This document shows, in pieces, positions 23,598 through 34,584 of a DNA stretch of 64,000 nucleotides. The notes below the pieces were generated by a model. The model had not been told where the DNA came from and ran no database searches. It saw nothing but the letters and a program-made list of their open reading frames with translations. The DNA comes from Rhizophagus irregularis (taxonomy: Eukaryota > Glomeromycota > Glomeromycetes > Glomerales > Glomeraceae). Location: contig NC_089429.1 in the NCBI RefSeq assembly GCF_026210795.1, positions 5,022,001 through 5,086,000 of the forward strand, in the 5' to 3' direction. Numbering within the stretch: the first letter of the stretch is position 1; each line of letters begins with the position of its first letter. The position numbers were made by a program, and so were the translations under genes.

Positions 23598-25010
23598 ATG
23601 AGAGGATATTCACTAGAACAAGATTTAAAATTATTAATAAATAATTCAAAGTATAGCGATTTAGAAATTTTATGTGAAGATGGAAAGAAATTACACGCTT
23701 GTAGAGCAATTTTAGCAGCAAGGTCCGAAGTATTTGATGGTTTACTTTATAATGGAATGAAGGAAACTTATGAAAACCTGATTTCTTTTCCAAAAATTAA
23801 TTCAGCTGGAATGGAGATTATATTAGAATATATTTATACTGGATCAGTTAAAAAAAAATCTTTTACAAGAGATAATATAATTGAAGCTTTGTATGCTTCA
23901 GATTTTTTTCAATTAACAGAACTTCATGATTTTATTATGAAAACAATTAAGAATTCTAATTTCGTAAAAAATTATTCACCAGAATTATTATCAAAAGTTG
24001 TAAATATAATGCCATTATCAGAAGATAATATTTTTCTAAATTTACTGGTTGAAGCTGTAGCGGCTATTCCATTAAATACTATTGAATTTAATCGATTATC
24101 TATTGCGGCATTACAGTATCTTTTATTTCGTACACATGAAAAAGAAACAACATTTGCAACCTCAGAATATGAAGTTTTTCGATATTGTGCTATTCTTACA
24201 GCAAAACAAGTTTCCAATGATGCATACAAAACTCTTATGGAATGGTTGCCAACCTTAGAACAGATAGAAAATTCAGTCCATAAAATCGACAACAAATCCA
24301 TTATTGATCATCAAAAAGTTGCTAAAGAATTGGAACCTTTAATTAAATTTATTGATTTTAGACTAATTAAGACTCACATATTAGCTGATTTTATTGAACC
24401 ACTAGGAATTGTTCCGACCGAATTGGTTTTAAGTGTTTATAGACATAAAGCTCTATTGAATAATTCAGACTTAAATGATAATCGAGGAATATCATTTTAT
24501 AGATTTAATGAATCTCTTCTTGCCTGGGATGAATCGGCGTGTGGATCAAGCCTTATTATTGAGGGTAATGGAAAAGTTGTACGTTCATTGGATGCTCTTA
24601 AATTCAATAGCCAAAGTGTTAGTGCTAAAGTAATATTAAAAGATAAAAGAATCTTCGAATGGGATGTCATTATCGAAAATGATTGTGGTTATTCTTGGGT
24701 TGGAATATGTTCATCAGAAAATTTTGATTATGAATCCTGGACAGGAAAACAATCTACTAGTTGGATATTAGGTTCCAGTGGTAATTGTTATAATTCTGAT
24801 AATAAATCAATAGGATATTGTCCGCCATTTGGAGATGGTACAAAAATTACTGTTCATTTAAATATGATTAAAAGAACCTGTGCTTTTACAGTTAATGGTA
24901 CAAAATATCCGGAGGTACCAGAATGGAATAATTTACCATCAAAACTTTATCCGGTAGTATCATTAAAATTTCCAGGTCGTTTACGAATTCAATCTCATCA
25001 AAAAATTTGA
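23598..25010 (+). CDS. BTB-SPRY protein 4
   Basis: Single-exon, 470 residues. Starts MRGYSLEQDL, missing the Thr codon of its neighbours. BTB at about 7-113, BACK-like at about 118-235, SPRY-like at about 330-468 (EWDVIIENDCGYSWVGICSS, VHLNMIKRTCAFTVNG, PSKLYPVVSLKFPGRLRIQ). It shares the segment KTHILADFIEPLGIVPTE and the RHKALLNNSDLND block with gene 7, marking the two as sister copies although two other genes lie between them. Likely ubiquitin-ligase adaptor by domain content; intact. Confidence 0.82.
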   Translation: MRGYSLEQDLKLLINNSKYSDLEILCEDGKKLHACRAILAARSEVFDGLLYNGMKETYENLISFPKINSAGMEIILEYIYTGSVKKKSFTRDNIIEALYASDFFQLTELHDFIMKTIKNSNFVKNYSPELLSKVVNIMPLSEDNIFLNLLVEAVAAIPLNTIEFNRLSIAALQYLLFRTHEKETTFATSEYEVFRYCAILTAKQVSNDAYKTLMEWLPTLEQIENSVHKIDNKSIIDHQKVAKELEPLIKFIDFRLIKTHILADFIEPLGIVPTELVLSVYRHKALLNNSDLNDNRGISFYRFNESLLAWDESACGSSLIIEGNGKVVRSLDALKFNSQSVSAKVILKDKRIFEWDVIIENDCGYSWVGICSSENFDYESWTGKQSTSWILGSSGNCYNSDNKSIGYCPPFGDGTKITVHLNMIKRTCAFTVNGTKYPEVPEWNNLPSKLYPVVSLKFPGRLRIQSHQKI

Positions 25011-25299
25011 TTTATACACATGTATTGAAATATCTTTGGAATTGTTGTGTTTATTTATTTAAACAATTAATTCGCAGAACGTACTGTAAGAAATTTTACA
25101 ATGGGATTTATAAATAAAATTATTTATTTATTTTTCTTGCTAAATTAAGACTTCAAGAAATTTAAAATCATGAATAAGTTTCTACCATCTTTCGTTTTAA
25201 TAATTTAAAATCAACGCTTACATTCAAAAGGAAAATATACTGTATACGGTAAAATTTGTCGCCGTAAAATCGTCAAAGTTTATTGAAAAAAAAAAATTT

Positions 25300-25490
25300 T
25301 ACAAAACGATAAGAGGATTTCATTAAAAAAAAGATTATTAAATAATCCAAAGTATAGCTATTTAGAGATTTTATGTAAAAATAAAGGAAAGTTATGGTTA
25401 AAGAGCAATTTTAGCAGCAGGATCCTAAGTATTGATAGATTAGAACCAACTATTCTGCGTTATATTAAAATTTTATTAAAAACATTCGAG
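25300..25490 (+). pseudogene. BTB relic a
   Basis: Degenerate copy of the first about 60 codons of a cluster member: the segments encoding RGxSL, LLNNPKYS, LEILCKN and RAILAAGS are readable but interrupted by stops, deletions and a lost start. Closest to gene 3. Confidence 0.75.
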
Positions 25491-25499
25491 TTCCAAAGA

Positions 25500-25518
25500 A
25501 GGCGCAGCTAAATACGGA
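25500..25518 (+). promoter_or_regulatory. Conserved motif upstream of BTB-SPRY gene 5
   Basis: GGCGCAGCTAAATACGGAA about 130 bp before the ATG, followed by ACGGAAATATTTTTCCCC, a block shared with gene 6. Confidence 0.45.
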
Positions 25519-25629
25519 AAACGGAAATATTTTTCCCCATAGGGATAATGAAACATAGTACAAACTTATACATAAATAAATTCCCCACATTGAACAACGT
25601 ATTTTTTTCTTAAACATTTTCTTTAAAAA

Positions 25630-27027
25630 ATGACGAGAGGGTATTCATTAGAACAAGATTTAAAATTGTTAATAAATAATCCTAAATATAGCGATTTAGA
25701 AATTTTATGTGAAGACGAAAAGAAATTGCACGCTTGTAGAGCAATTTTAGCAGCAAGATCCGAAGTATTTGAAAGTTTACTTTATAATGGGATGAAGGAA
25801 AGTTATGAAAATCAAATTTCTTTTCCAAAAATTAATTCCGCTGGAATGGAAATCGTATTAGAATATACCTATACAGGATCAATTAAAGAAGAATTTTTAA
25901 CAAAGGATAATATAATTGAATCTTTTTACGCTGCTGACTATTTTCAATTACCAGACCTTCAGGATTTTATTATGAAAGTTTTCAAAAATACATTAAAAAA
26001 AAATCTTACAGAAAATTATTCACCAGAATTATTATCGAAATTTGCAGAAAAAATGCCATTAATAGAAGATAACATTCTATTAAATTTATTGGTTGAAGCG
26101 GTAGCAATTATTCCATTAAATACAATTGAATTTGGTCGATTGTCTATTGCCGGTCTTAAATATCTTTTATCTTGTACATATGAAAAAGAAATGACTTTTT
26201 CAACACCGGAATATGAAGTTTTTCGATATTGTGCTATTCTTGCAGCAAAACGAGTTTCTAATGACGCATATACAACTCTTTTGAAACGGTTACCTACCTT
26301 AGAACAAATGCAAATGGATAATTCAGTTCAAGTAAAAAATAAAATTATTACCGATCATCAAAATGTTGCTAAAGAATTGGAACATTTGGTTGAATTTATT
26401 GATTTCAAGCGAATTGAAGGACAGATTTTAACCGATGTTATTGATCCATTAGAAATTATCCCTTCTAAAATAATTTTAAATGTTTATCGAGACATAGTAA
26501 GGTTAAATAATTCAAACTTAAATTATATTCGAGGAATACCAACGATGTACGTTTGGGATGAAAAAGCATGTGGGTCAAATCTTATTATTGAGGATAATGG
26601 AAAAGTCGTACAAGCACCAAATAAATGTAACTCACAACAAAGCGTTAGAGGTAAAATGGCATTAAATAAGGGCATTTTTGAATGGGATGTCATTGTTGAA
26701 AAAAGTTGTAATTATATTTGGGTCGGAATATGTTCATCAGAAAATTTTAATTATAAATCCTGGGCAGGAGGCCAGTCTACTGGATGGGTATTAGGTTCCA
26801 ATGGTGAATGTTGTAAAATTATATCAAGAAATTATTGTCCGCCATTTGGAGATGGTACAAAAATTACTATTCATTTAGATACGAATAAAAGAACTTGCGC
26901 TTTTACAGTCAATGGTACAAAATATCCGGAAGTATCAGGATGGAATAATTTACCATCAAAACTTTATCCTGTAGTATCATTAAGATTTCCAGGTCGTTTA
27001 CGAATTCAAACTCATAAAAAAATTTGA
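25630..27027 (+). CDS. BTB-SPRY protein 5
   Basis: Single-exon, 465 residues, start MTRGYSLEQDLKLLINNPK. BTB at about 8-115, BACK-like at about 120-238, SPRY-like at about 325-463 (IFEWDVIVEKSCNYIWVGICSS, VNGTKYPEVSGWNNLPSKLYPVVSL). Nearly identical to gene 6 at the DNA level across the first about 300 codons, so the pair is a recent duplication. The variable segment after GWVLGSNG reads ECCKIISRNYC, one of the most altered in the cluster. Intact and the better candidate of the pair for full function. Confidence 0.82.
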   Translation: MTRGYSLEQDLKLLINNPKYSDLEILCEDEKKLHACRAILAARSEVFESLLYNGMKESYENQISFPKINSAGMEIVLEYTYTGSIKEEFLTKDNIIESFYAADYFQLPDLQDFIMKVFKNTLKKNLTENYSPELLSKFAEKMPLIEDNILLNLLVEAVAIIPLNTIEFGRLSIAGLKYLLSCTYEKEMTFSTPEYEVFRYCAILAAKRVSNDAYTTLLKRLPTLEQMQMDNSVQVKNKIITDHQNVAKELEHLVEFIDFKRIEGQILTDVIDPLEIIPSKIILNVYRDIVRLNNSNLNYIRGIPTMYVWDEKACGSNLIIEDNGKVVQAPNKCNSQQSVRGKMALNKGIFEWDVIVEKSCNYIWVGICSSENFNYKSWAGGQSTGWVLGSNGECCKIISRNYCPPFGDGTKITIHLDTNKRTCAFTVNGTKYPEVSGWNNLPSKLYPVVSLRFPGRLRIQTHKKI

Positions 27028-27654
27028 TTCATACAGTAGTTGTATTGAAATATCTTTGGAATTTATGATAATTAATTCGCAGAACGAAATTTCAATATCT
27101 TTGCTACTACCGCAATAGTTAATTGATGAAAAAATTCTAAAATGTGATTTATTAATAAAATTTATTATTTATTTTTACTATTAAATTAAGATTTTCAAGA
27201 AATTTTAAAAATCATGAATAAGTTTCCTTCTTTCATATTTATAATTTACTCTAAAATCACGTTTAAATCGTCAATACCGGAAAAGATTAGTAGTCACTTG
27301 TAGCTTTGATTAAAACGGGTTTAATTAAAAAAATTTTACAAAATCGATGAGAAGATTTCATTAGAAAAGAGATTATTAAATAATTCAAAGCATAGTTATT
27401 TAGAGATTTTATAGATTTATGTAAAAATAGAGAAAGATTATATGGTTACAGAGCAATTTTTAGTAACAGGATCCGAAATATTGATAGATTAGAAACCCGT
27501 GATTTGTTACCATGCAGTTAAGAAATCGCCATCAAATCACAACGATATGTGACGACATGTCTCGTGAAATTGTCATCTTTATGAAGTTGTAAAATGCTAT
27601 TAAATAGGTGGTAAATAACATCGAAAATTAGTAGTGAAAATTGAGAAAACTTAA
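27028..27654. other. Spacer after gene 5
   Basis: AT-rich spacer with the BTB relic at 27344-27490; nothing else supported. Confidence 0.45.
27344..27490 (+). pseudogene. BTB relic b
   Basis: A second decayed N-terminal fragment similar to relic a: start-like ATGAGAAGATTTCATTAG, then LLNNSKHS, LEIL and an AILVTGS-like segment, broken by stops and a duplicated TTTATAGATTTATG. Frames do not connect. Confidence 0.7.
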
Positions 27655-28790
27655 CCTAGACCGGGGGTTTAGGCTTCTTATCCTAGACCTGGGGGTCCAG
27701 ACCTCTTATCTTAGACCTTGTGGCACAGCTGATCATTATCAGCCTCATTTGTTTATTTACCACCATTTTTTTTTTTCACACGAAATAAACGCTACGCTCA
27801 CTCTCTTTCTTACCTGCTCTTTCATTTGGTTTTTTTCTTTATATTATTTTTTTCTACACAAATTATTTTTCTTTTTTTTTATAATAAATATTTTTTATTA
27901 CCATTATTTTCATAATAGTGTTTATTAGAACAATAAAAAATCTTTTTTATCAAAAATTTTAAATCTAATAAATACAAAGTGTTCTTTCTCTAATAATTAC
28001 GCTTTAACACTTGCAATAGGTAAGTTTATTCTGGTTTCTTTGAGTTTTGGATTAAATTATTACGGTATGTATTGTTTGAAACTTTTTTCAACTAAAGTTT
28101 GTGATTTTACTAACATGTACGTGCTTTTTGTAGATTTTCATGGTATAATTTTAGCATTCTGATTAAATTAATTGGCTTTGGTTGGTATGTTGAAAATAAA
28201 ATTGTTTGAATACTCGTATTTACAAAATTTCAATGGAAATTTGTGAAATATTTTCACTTTAATAAGTAATAATGGTATTTTTTTTAATACAAGGTTATTT
28301 TGTAAGGAGAGAATAAATAATAATATAATAGATAATTCTTTACCCAGTTGTCAAATATTTGATAAACACTTCTAATATTTGGTTTAGTTTAATTTTTTGT
28401 CATAAAATATTCCAAGAAAAATGCTCATACTTCGTATCTCGTTGTGAAATATTGCTTTAATAAAAAAATTAATTTAAAAATCTCGAAAAATTTCTATAAA
28501 TGTTACGCGCGTATTAGCGTATAAGTATTATAAAAAAATTTATGAAAATTTCTAAGATAAAAATGTTACGCGCGTATTAATGTATATATTATAAAAAAAA
28601 ATTTATGCTGATAAAAATGTTACGCAGTACATCGTGAAAAATTTTCTAAGATAAATGTTATGCAAAAATAAGTCTTGTCCAATGGATTTCGGTGGCTGAT
28701 TAAACCAATCATATTTAAGGAGGGTCTAGGATAAGAAGCCTGAACCCCGGGGGTCTAGAATAAGAAACCTGAACCGGGGGTCTAGGATAA
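27655..28790. mobile_element. Element flanked by inverted arrays of a GGTCTAGGATAAGAAGCC repeat
   Basis: The left end (27655-27717) carries two to three copies of CCTAGACCxGGGG..CTTCTTATCC; the right end (28723-28790) carries copies in the opposite orientation. About 1 kb between them is noncoding, including a tandem repeat at 28500-28665. The symmetry suggests a non-autonomous DNA element with compound ends. Boundaries and target site are not certain. Confidence 0.55.
28500..28665. repeat. Tandem repeat with ATGTTACGCGCGTATTA core
   Basis: Two clear copies of about 60 bp and a third degenerate one, each with ATGTTACGC followed by an A-rich segment. It lies inside the element with inverted ends. 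Confidence 0.65.
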
Positions 28791-29149
28791 GGACGCTCGT
28801 GAAAATTAATCTATGACATCGGAAATAGCCTTATGTATCATGTGATACAAGTAATATTATAAAATGATAATCATTAGTATAAACCAACGAAAATCTTTCC
28901 TTTCGCTCTTTACCTTTCATTTTCCCCCATTCCTTTCCTTCATTTTTCTCTTCATTCCTTCTCCCCTTCATTGTTTTGTATCTTTTTTTTTTAAAAAATT
29001 GTTTTATAATTTGCTTAAAAAAAAATTACTTTTCTTTACGGTTTTTTTAACGTCATATTTTAATTTTTTTTAAAAAAGATAAATCTCGGTTTTCTTCCCT
29101 CATCCTTTCTTTCTTCTCTCGTATTTTATTTAAAAAAGACTTTTTTTTT

Positions 29150-29850
29150 AGGCGGCTCCCTCTGACATTTTGTAAGTTTTAGAAAAAATTTTTTTCTTTA
29201 ATTTATTTTAATGAACGGTCAATAACAGTTCGTTTTTTTTCAGGTAGTTCTTCGGGTCTCTTTGGACGCGTGGGATTTCATTTTTGATAATTATCCTAAC
29301 GAACTTTCAAATTTTATCTTTTTTTAGACGCACATGGGAAAGAAAATCGAGGTTATATGTTTTTCGAATTTAATTCTTTTATTTTAGGTGACTTTTCTAG
29401 ACGGGGGGGACGAGATTTCGATGGGAGGATTTTTTAAATGTGAAACGTTTTACTAACGTTTCATTTTTTTCTTTTTTAGATATCGATGAGGTACCTTTTC
29501 TAAGCTTAGGGATTTCGTAAACCAAGTCGGATTAAAAATGAGTACCAAGAAGCGAAAATTTTAGAACTTCACAATGGAATTATGAAAGATAAATGTGAGT
29601 TTCAAAATAATTTCGAAACTAGTACTAAATTTAAAAAGATATTTTAATAAAATTTTTGTTCATCTCTTTCATAAGACACCACCAGCCCCACCTTTGTTAC
29701 CGGAACCCGGAGGTATGTTTCAGAATACTTTCAAAGACTTTCTTTTTTAAAAAACATTTTAATACGTAATAACCTTTATTTATTTATTTTCATTTATTTT
29801 TTTTTTTAGAGGAATGGCTTCCAATATAGGAATACCAGAATTCTAGTAAG
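29150..29850 (+). pseudogene. Relic of an unidentified multi-exon gene
   Basis: Several short stretches bounded by TTTTAG acceptors and GT donors, with CTAAC branch-like motifs, read as coding: SSSGLFGR, DAHGKENR, GDFSRRGGRDFDGR (RGG-like), EYQEAKILELHNGIMKDK and a Pro-rich end (PPAPPLLPEPG). The frame needs at least one base change in the EYQEAK exon and stops interrupt others, so it is read as decayed. No family recognised. Confidence 0.4.
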
Positions 29851-30311
29851 TTTCGAAAATTTTGAAAATAATGTTATTAATAGAGTTAAGAGGACATTTA
29901 ACATTATAGGAAAATTTATATCTATGTTTATTGAACAATTAGTTTTATTTATAGATTAGAATAATTCTTATGATTAGATTTAGGATAGAAAAATTTAATA
30001 TTTCTAAAATAAAGTTTATAATATATCAACTTTAAAATAAACTATAACTTTACTGCAACTTTAATATTTGTTTACTATAACTTAAACATGCATTTAATAT
30101 AATTTAAATATATATTTATTATATGTTTTCGATTTCAATACTATTTTTGCACGAGCCGGTTAAATCAGGTGACTATTTAATATGCATCAACTTATAATCA
30201 AGATTTGGTCACGATATGGTATTAAATCTTTACGATAAGTTCTATGATAAAGTTTTGATAATTACGATATCAATAGTTTCGATTTTAAAAGTTTCTGCAA
30301 AGAAAATAATA

Positions 30312-30329
30312 AAGCGCAGCTAAATACGG
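30312..30329 (+). promoter_or_regulatory. Conserved motif upstream of BTB-SPRY gene 6
   Basis: AGCGCAGCTAAATACGGAA-type block about 128 bp before the ATG, with the same downstream ACGGAAATATTTTTCCCC as gene 5. Confidence 0.45.
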
Positions 30330-30439
30330 AAAACGGAAATATTTTTCCCCATAGAAATAGTGAAACATAATCATACAAACTTATACATAAATAAATTCCA
30401 CATTGAATTATTTTTTTCTTAAACATTTTTCTTTAAAAA

Positions 30440-31684
30440 ATGACGAGAGGATATTCATTAGAACAAGATTTAAAATTGTTAATAAATAATCCTAAATATA
30501 GCGATTTAGAAATTTTATGTGAAAATGAAAAGAAATTATACGGTTGTAGAGCAATTTTAGCAGCAAGATCCGAAGTATTTGAGAGACTACTTTATAATGG
30601 GATGAAGGAAAGTTATGAAAATCAAATTTCTTTTCCAAAAATTAATTCCGCTGGAATGGAAATCGTATTAGAATATACCTATACAGGATCAATTAAAGAA
30701 GAATTTTTAACAAAGGATAATATGATTGAATCTTTTTACGCTGCTGATTATTTTCAATTACCAGACCTTCAGGATTTTATTATGAAAGTTTTCAAAAATA
30801 CATTAAAAAAAAATCTTACAGAAAATTATTCACCAGAATTATTATCGAAATTTGCAGAAAAAATGCCATTAACAGAAGATAACGTTCTATTGAATTTATT
30901 GGTTGAAGCGGTAGCAATTATTCCACTAAATACAATTGAATTTGGTCGATTATCTATTGCCGGTCTTAAATATCTTTTATCTTGTACATATGAAAAAGAA
31001 ATGACTTTTTCAACACCGGAATATGAAGTTTTTCGATATCGTGCTATTCTTGCAGCAAAACAAGTTTCTAATGATGCATATACAACTCTTATGAAACTGT
31101 TACCTACCTTAGAACAAATGCAAATGGATAATTCAGTTCAAGTAAAAAATAAATTTATTACTGATCATCAAAATGTTGCTAAAGAATTGAAACCTTTGGT
31201 TGAATTTATTGATTTCAAGCGAATTAAAGGACAGATTCTAACCGATGTTATTGATCCATTAGAAATTATCCCTTCAAAAATAATTTTAAATGTTTATCGA
31301 GACATAGTAAGGTCAAATAACTCAAACTTAAATTATATTCGAGGAATACCAACGATGTACGTTTGGGATGAAAAAGAATGTATATGTTCATCAGAAAATT
31401 TTAATTATAAATCCTGGGCAGGAGGTCAGTCTACGGGATGGGTATTAGGTTCTAGTGGTAATTGTTTTAATTCTGGTACATCAATAGGATATTGTTCATC
31501 ATTTAAAGACGGTACAAAAATTACTGTTCATTTAGATATGAATAAAAGAACTTGTGCTTTTACAGTCAATGGTATAAAATATCCGGAAGTATCAGGATGG
31601 AATAATTTGCCATCAAAACTTTATCCGGTAGTATCATTAAAATTTCCAGGTCTTTTACGAATTCAAACTCATCAAAAAATTTGA
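30440..31684 (+). CDS. BTB-SPRY protein 6, SPRY core deleted
   Basis: Open single-exon frame of 414 residues. BTB and BACK-like parts are intact and almost the same as gene 5. At residue about 313 the sequence jumps from VWDEKEC to ICSSENF. Relative to gene 5, about 156 bp (52 residues) are missing, including the segments equivalent to GIFEWDVIVEKSC and YIWVG, which form central SPRY strands. The frame is kept and the C-terminal half (VHLDMNKRTCAFTVNG, LPSKLYPVVSL) remains. The deletion ends share short homology (AATGT/ATATGT). A SPRY domain without these strands probably cannot fold normally, so this is either a decaying copy or a BTB-BACK protein with an altered tail. Confidence 0.75.
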   Translation: MTRGYSLEQDLKLLINNPKYSDLEILCENEKKLYGCRAILAARSEVFERLLYNGMKESYENQISFPKINSAGMEIVLEYTYTGSIKEEFLTKDNMIESFYAADYFQLPDLQDFIMKVFKNTLKKNLTENYSPELLSKFAEKMPLTEDNVLLNLLVEAVAIIPLNTIEFGRLSIAGLKYLLSCTYEKEMTFSTPEYEVFRYRAILAAKQVSNDAYTTLMKLLPTLEQMQMDNSVQVKNKFITDHQNVAKELKPLVEFIDFKRIKGQILTDVIDPLEIIPSKIILNVYRDIVRSNNSNLNYIRGIPTMYVWDEKECICSSENFNYKSWAGGQSTGWVLGSSGNCFNSGTSIGYCSSFKDGTKITVHLDMNKRTCAFTVNGIKYPEVSGWNNLPSKLYPVVSLKFPGLLRIQTHQKI

Positions 31685-33215
31685 TTCATACACTTTCTTT
31701 GGAAGTGTTAAGTGTTTATTTATGATAATTAATTCGCAGAAGTAAATTCAATATCTTGCTACCGTAATAATTAATATAATTAATTGATGAAAAGATTCTA
31801 AAATGTGATTTATAAATAAATTTTATTTATTATTTTACTACTAAATAAGACTTTTAAGAAAATTTAAAAATCATGATTAAGTATTTATAATTTACGTCAA
31901 AACCGGAAAGATTAGTCACTTGTGGCTTAGAAAATCTTCAACGGTCAACACCAATTTTAAAATATGGTTTTCATTCCATTCAAATGGATTATTAACCGAT
32001 GTTGTATAGTATAGTGAGTATAGTGTCGTAGCACCCTTGGTATAAATAAAATATTTTTCCGAAGAAGAATTCCGAAATTTTCGGAATTCCTATACAATCC
32101 GAAAATAAATAATTTTACCTCGAGAATTATCCTATTCGGATTTAAACTGAAGACGTTTATCAAACCAACTGTGCGACTTCAAAATTTTTTTTTTGTAAAA
32201 AAAAATTTCAGTAAGAATAATTTTTACTCTAATATTTTTTTTTTATGCAATTTAGTGTTCCCGGTGCGCTTTATTTATCTGCCTGGTGGAAGTGATCGTT
32301 CTAAGGTATATAGTACTCATTTAGCATAACCTTTTTTTTATTATTTTATATTAAATATTGGAAGTTAGATTATATTGTTAATTTAATAGAGCCATGTATA
32401 ATTAATCTTAATAAAGTTTAATCCATTTAGTTCATCAATATAACAAAATAAAAAGCGCTATTTATTTATACTGGTTATTTTTACGCCTATATACTACAAC
32501 CCACAGTTTAAAGTCCGAAAAGGGTAATTCTCAGGGGCAATATTATTTAAGAAAAATACAGTATATGATTATAAATAAAATTCATGTTATACGTCGGACT
32601 TCTTAACGGTAGATATAAAATTTTTTTTTTTATAAAAAAAAAAATCGTTTATAAATTTATGAATTTAGTGTTAAATTTTTATTTTTAAACTTATAATAAA
32701 CCGAAATTTGCCATTTCTCCTTACTCATTGTAAATAGAAAACATTATTTATTCATTTATATTTATGTTTTTATTTACTTTTCATTATGGGAACGTCTGTA
32801 AATTTATTTTTTCGTGATGAAAACAAGAATGTCAATTATATGACAGTTCAACCAAGCTTCATGTATCGTCTCAAGAGTCAGAAAATATAATTTTAATAAT
32901 GAACGAATTTATAAAGAAATCATAAAGTATATATATATTAATGATCGTTGTTTATATAAATTTTAAAAGTCGCATAAATAAATAATAAATTTGGTTGAAA
33001 ATTTTTTTAAAATATTTTTTTTTATTTGACATGCAAAGTCTATCGATGCCGAATAACTATTAATTACATTTCGATATAATAAAGGCGCAGCTAAATACGG
33101 AAATATTTTTTTCCGTGGAGCTAGTGAAACATGCTACAAACTTACACATAAATAAATTCCAAAATATAATTATTGAAATATGTATTTTTTTTTCCTTAAA
33201 CATTTTTCTTTAAAA
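31685..33215. other. Intergenic 6 to 7
   Basis: AT-rich. A segment near 32000-32175 resembles a tRNA-like A-box on the minus strand without a matching B-box (see rejected items). The conserved upstream motif lies at 33083. No gene supported. Confidence 0.45.
33083..33101 (+). promoter_or_regulatory. Conserved motif upstream of BTB-SPRY gene 7
   Basis: AGGCGCAGCTAAATACGGAA block about 133 bp before the original ATG. Its conservation upstream of a frameshifted gene argues that inheritance alone explains at least part of it. Confidence 0.45.
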
Positions 33216-34584
33216 ATGACGAGAGGATATTCATTAGAACAAGATTTAAGATTGCTAATAAATAATCCTAAGTATAGCGATTTAGAAATTACACGCTTGT
33301 AGAGTAATTTTAGCAGCAAGATCCGAAGTATTTGATAGACTACTTTATAATGGGATGAAGGAAAGTTATGAAAATCAAATTTCTTTTCCAAAAATTAATT
33401 CCGCTGGAATGGAAATCGTATTAGAATATACTTATACTGGATCAATTAATGAAGAATCTTTAACGAGAGATAATATAATTGAAGCTTTGTACGCTGCAGA
33501 TTTTTTTCAATTACCGGAACTTCAGGATTTTATTATGAAAACAATTAAGAATTCTAATTTAGCAAAAAATTATTCACCAGAATTATTATCAAAAGCTGTG
33601 GAAACAAGGTCATTATCAGAAAATGATACTTTTATACACTTACTAGTTGAAATTGTAGCAACTATTCCATTGAATACCATTGAATTTAACCGATTATCTA
33701 TTGCGGCATTTCAATATCTTTTATTTTGTACACATGAAAAAGAAATACAATTTGCAACCCCGGAATATGAAGTTTTTCGATATTGTGCTATTCTTGCAGC
33801 AAAACAAGTTTCCAATAATGCATACGAAACTCTTATGAAATGGTTGCCAACTTTAGAACAGATAGAAAATTCAGCCCATAAAATAGACAACATGATATTC
33901 ATTACCGATCATCAAAAAGTTGCTAAAGAATTGAAATCCTTAATTAAATTTATTGATTTTAGACTAATTAAGACTCACATATTAGCTAATTTTATTGAAC
34001 CATTAGGAATTGTTCCAACCGAATTGATTTTAAGTGTTTATAGACATAAAGCTCTATTGAATAATTCAGACTTAAATGACGCTCGGGGAATACCATTTTA
34101 TAGATGGGATGAATTAGCACACGGATCAAAACTTATTATTGAAGATAATGAGAAAGTTGTACGTGTATTGGATCAATTCAATAGTCAAAGTGTTAGAGCT
34201 AGAATGATATTAGAAAATAAAAATATCTTTGAATGGGATGTCATTGTTGAGAAAAGTTGTAATTATATATGGGTTGGAGTATGTTCATCAGAAAATTTTA
34301 GTTATGAATCCTGGGCAGGAAAACAACCTACTGGTTGGGTATTAGGTTCCAGTGGTAATTGTTATAATTCTGATAAGAGATCATCAGGATATTGTCCATC
34401 ATTTGGAGATGGTACAGAAATTACTGTTCATTTAAATATGAATAAAAGAACTTGTGCTTTTACAGTCAATGGTACAAAATATCCGGAGGTATCAGAATGG
34501 AATAATTTACCATCAAAACTTTATCCGGTAGTATCATTAAAATTTCCAGGTCGTTTACGAATTCAATCCCATCAAAAAATTTGA
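33216..34584 (+). pseudogene. BTB-SPRY gene 7, N-terminally frameshifted
   Basis: The original ATG at 33216 begins MTRGYSLEQDLRLL as in the paralogues, but after DLEIT the frame meets TAG at about residue 28. Compared with gene 4, 23 bp are missing between two AGAAATT direct repeats, deleting the codons for LCEDGKK and shifting the frame. A second frame opens at ATG 33355 and gives 409 residues: the last part of BTB, BACK-like and a complete SPRY-like domain (EWDVIVEKSCNYIWVGVCSS, VHLNMNKRTCAFTVNG, LPSKLYPVVSL). If translated from there it would lack the first half of the BTB fold. Sister of gene 4 by sequence. The rest of the gene is undamaged, so the deletion looks recent. Confidence 0.8.

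Larger units (their letters stand above)
25011..25629. other. Intergenic 4 to 5
   Basis: Holds the BTB relic at 25300-25490 and the conserved upstream motif at 25500-25520; otherwise AT-rich spacer resembling the other cluster spacers. Confidence 0.5.
28791..30439. other. Spacer with a decayed intron-containing gene
   Basis: A pyrimidine-rich stretch at 28900-29000 precedes the relic at 29150-29850; the rest to the conserved motif at 30311 is AT-rich with no gene. Confidence 0.4.

Noticed and set aside
28864-29073. Phe-rich open frame
   Set aside because: It is a translation of a pyrimidine-rich promoter-like tract.
31990-32175. tRNA-like sequence on the minus strand (CGCACAGTTGGTTTGATAAA resembling an A-box)
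   Set aside because: No B-box or pairing acceptor and T arms could be found; at most a tRNA-derived SINE remnant.
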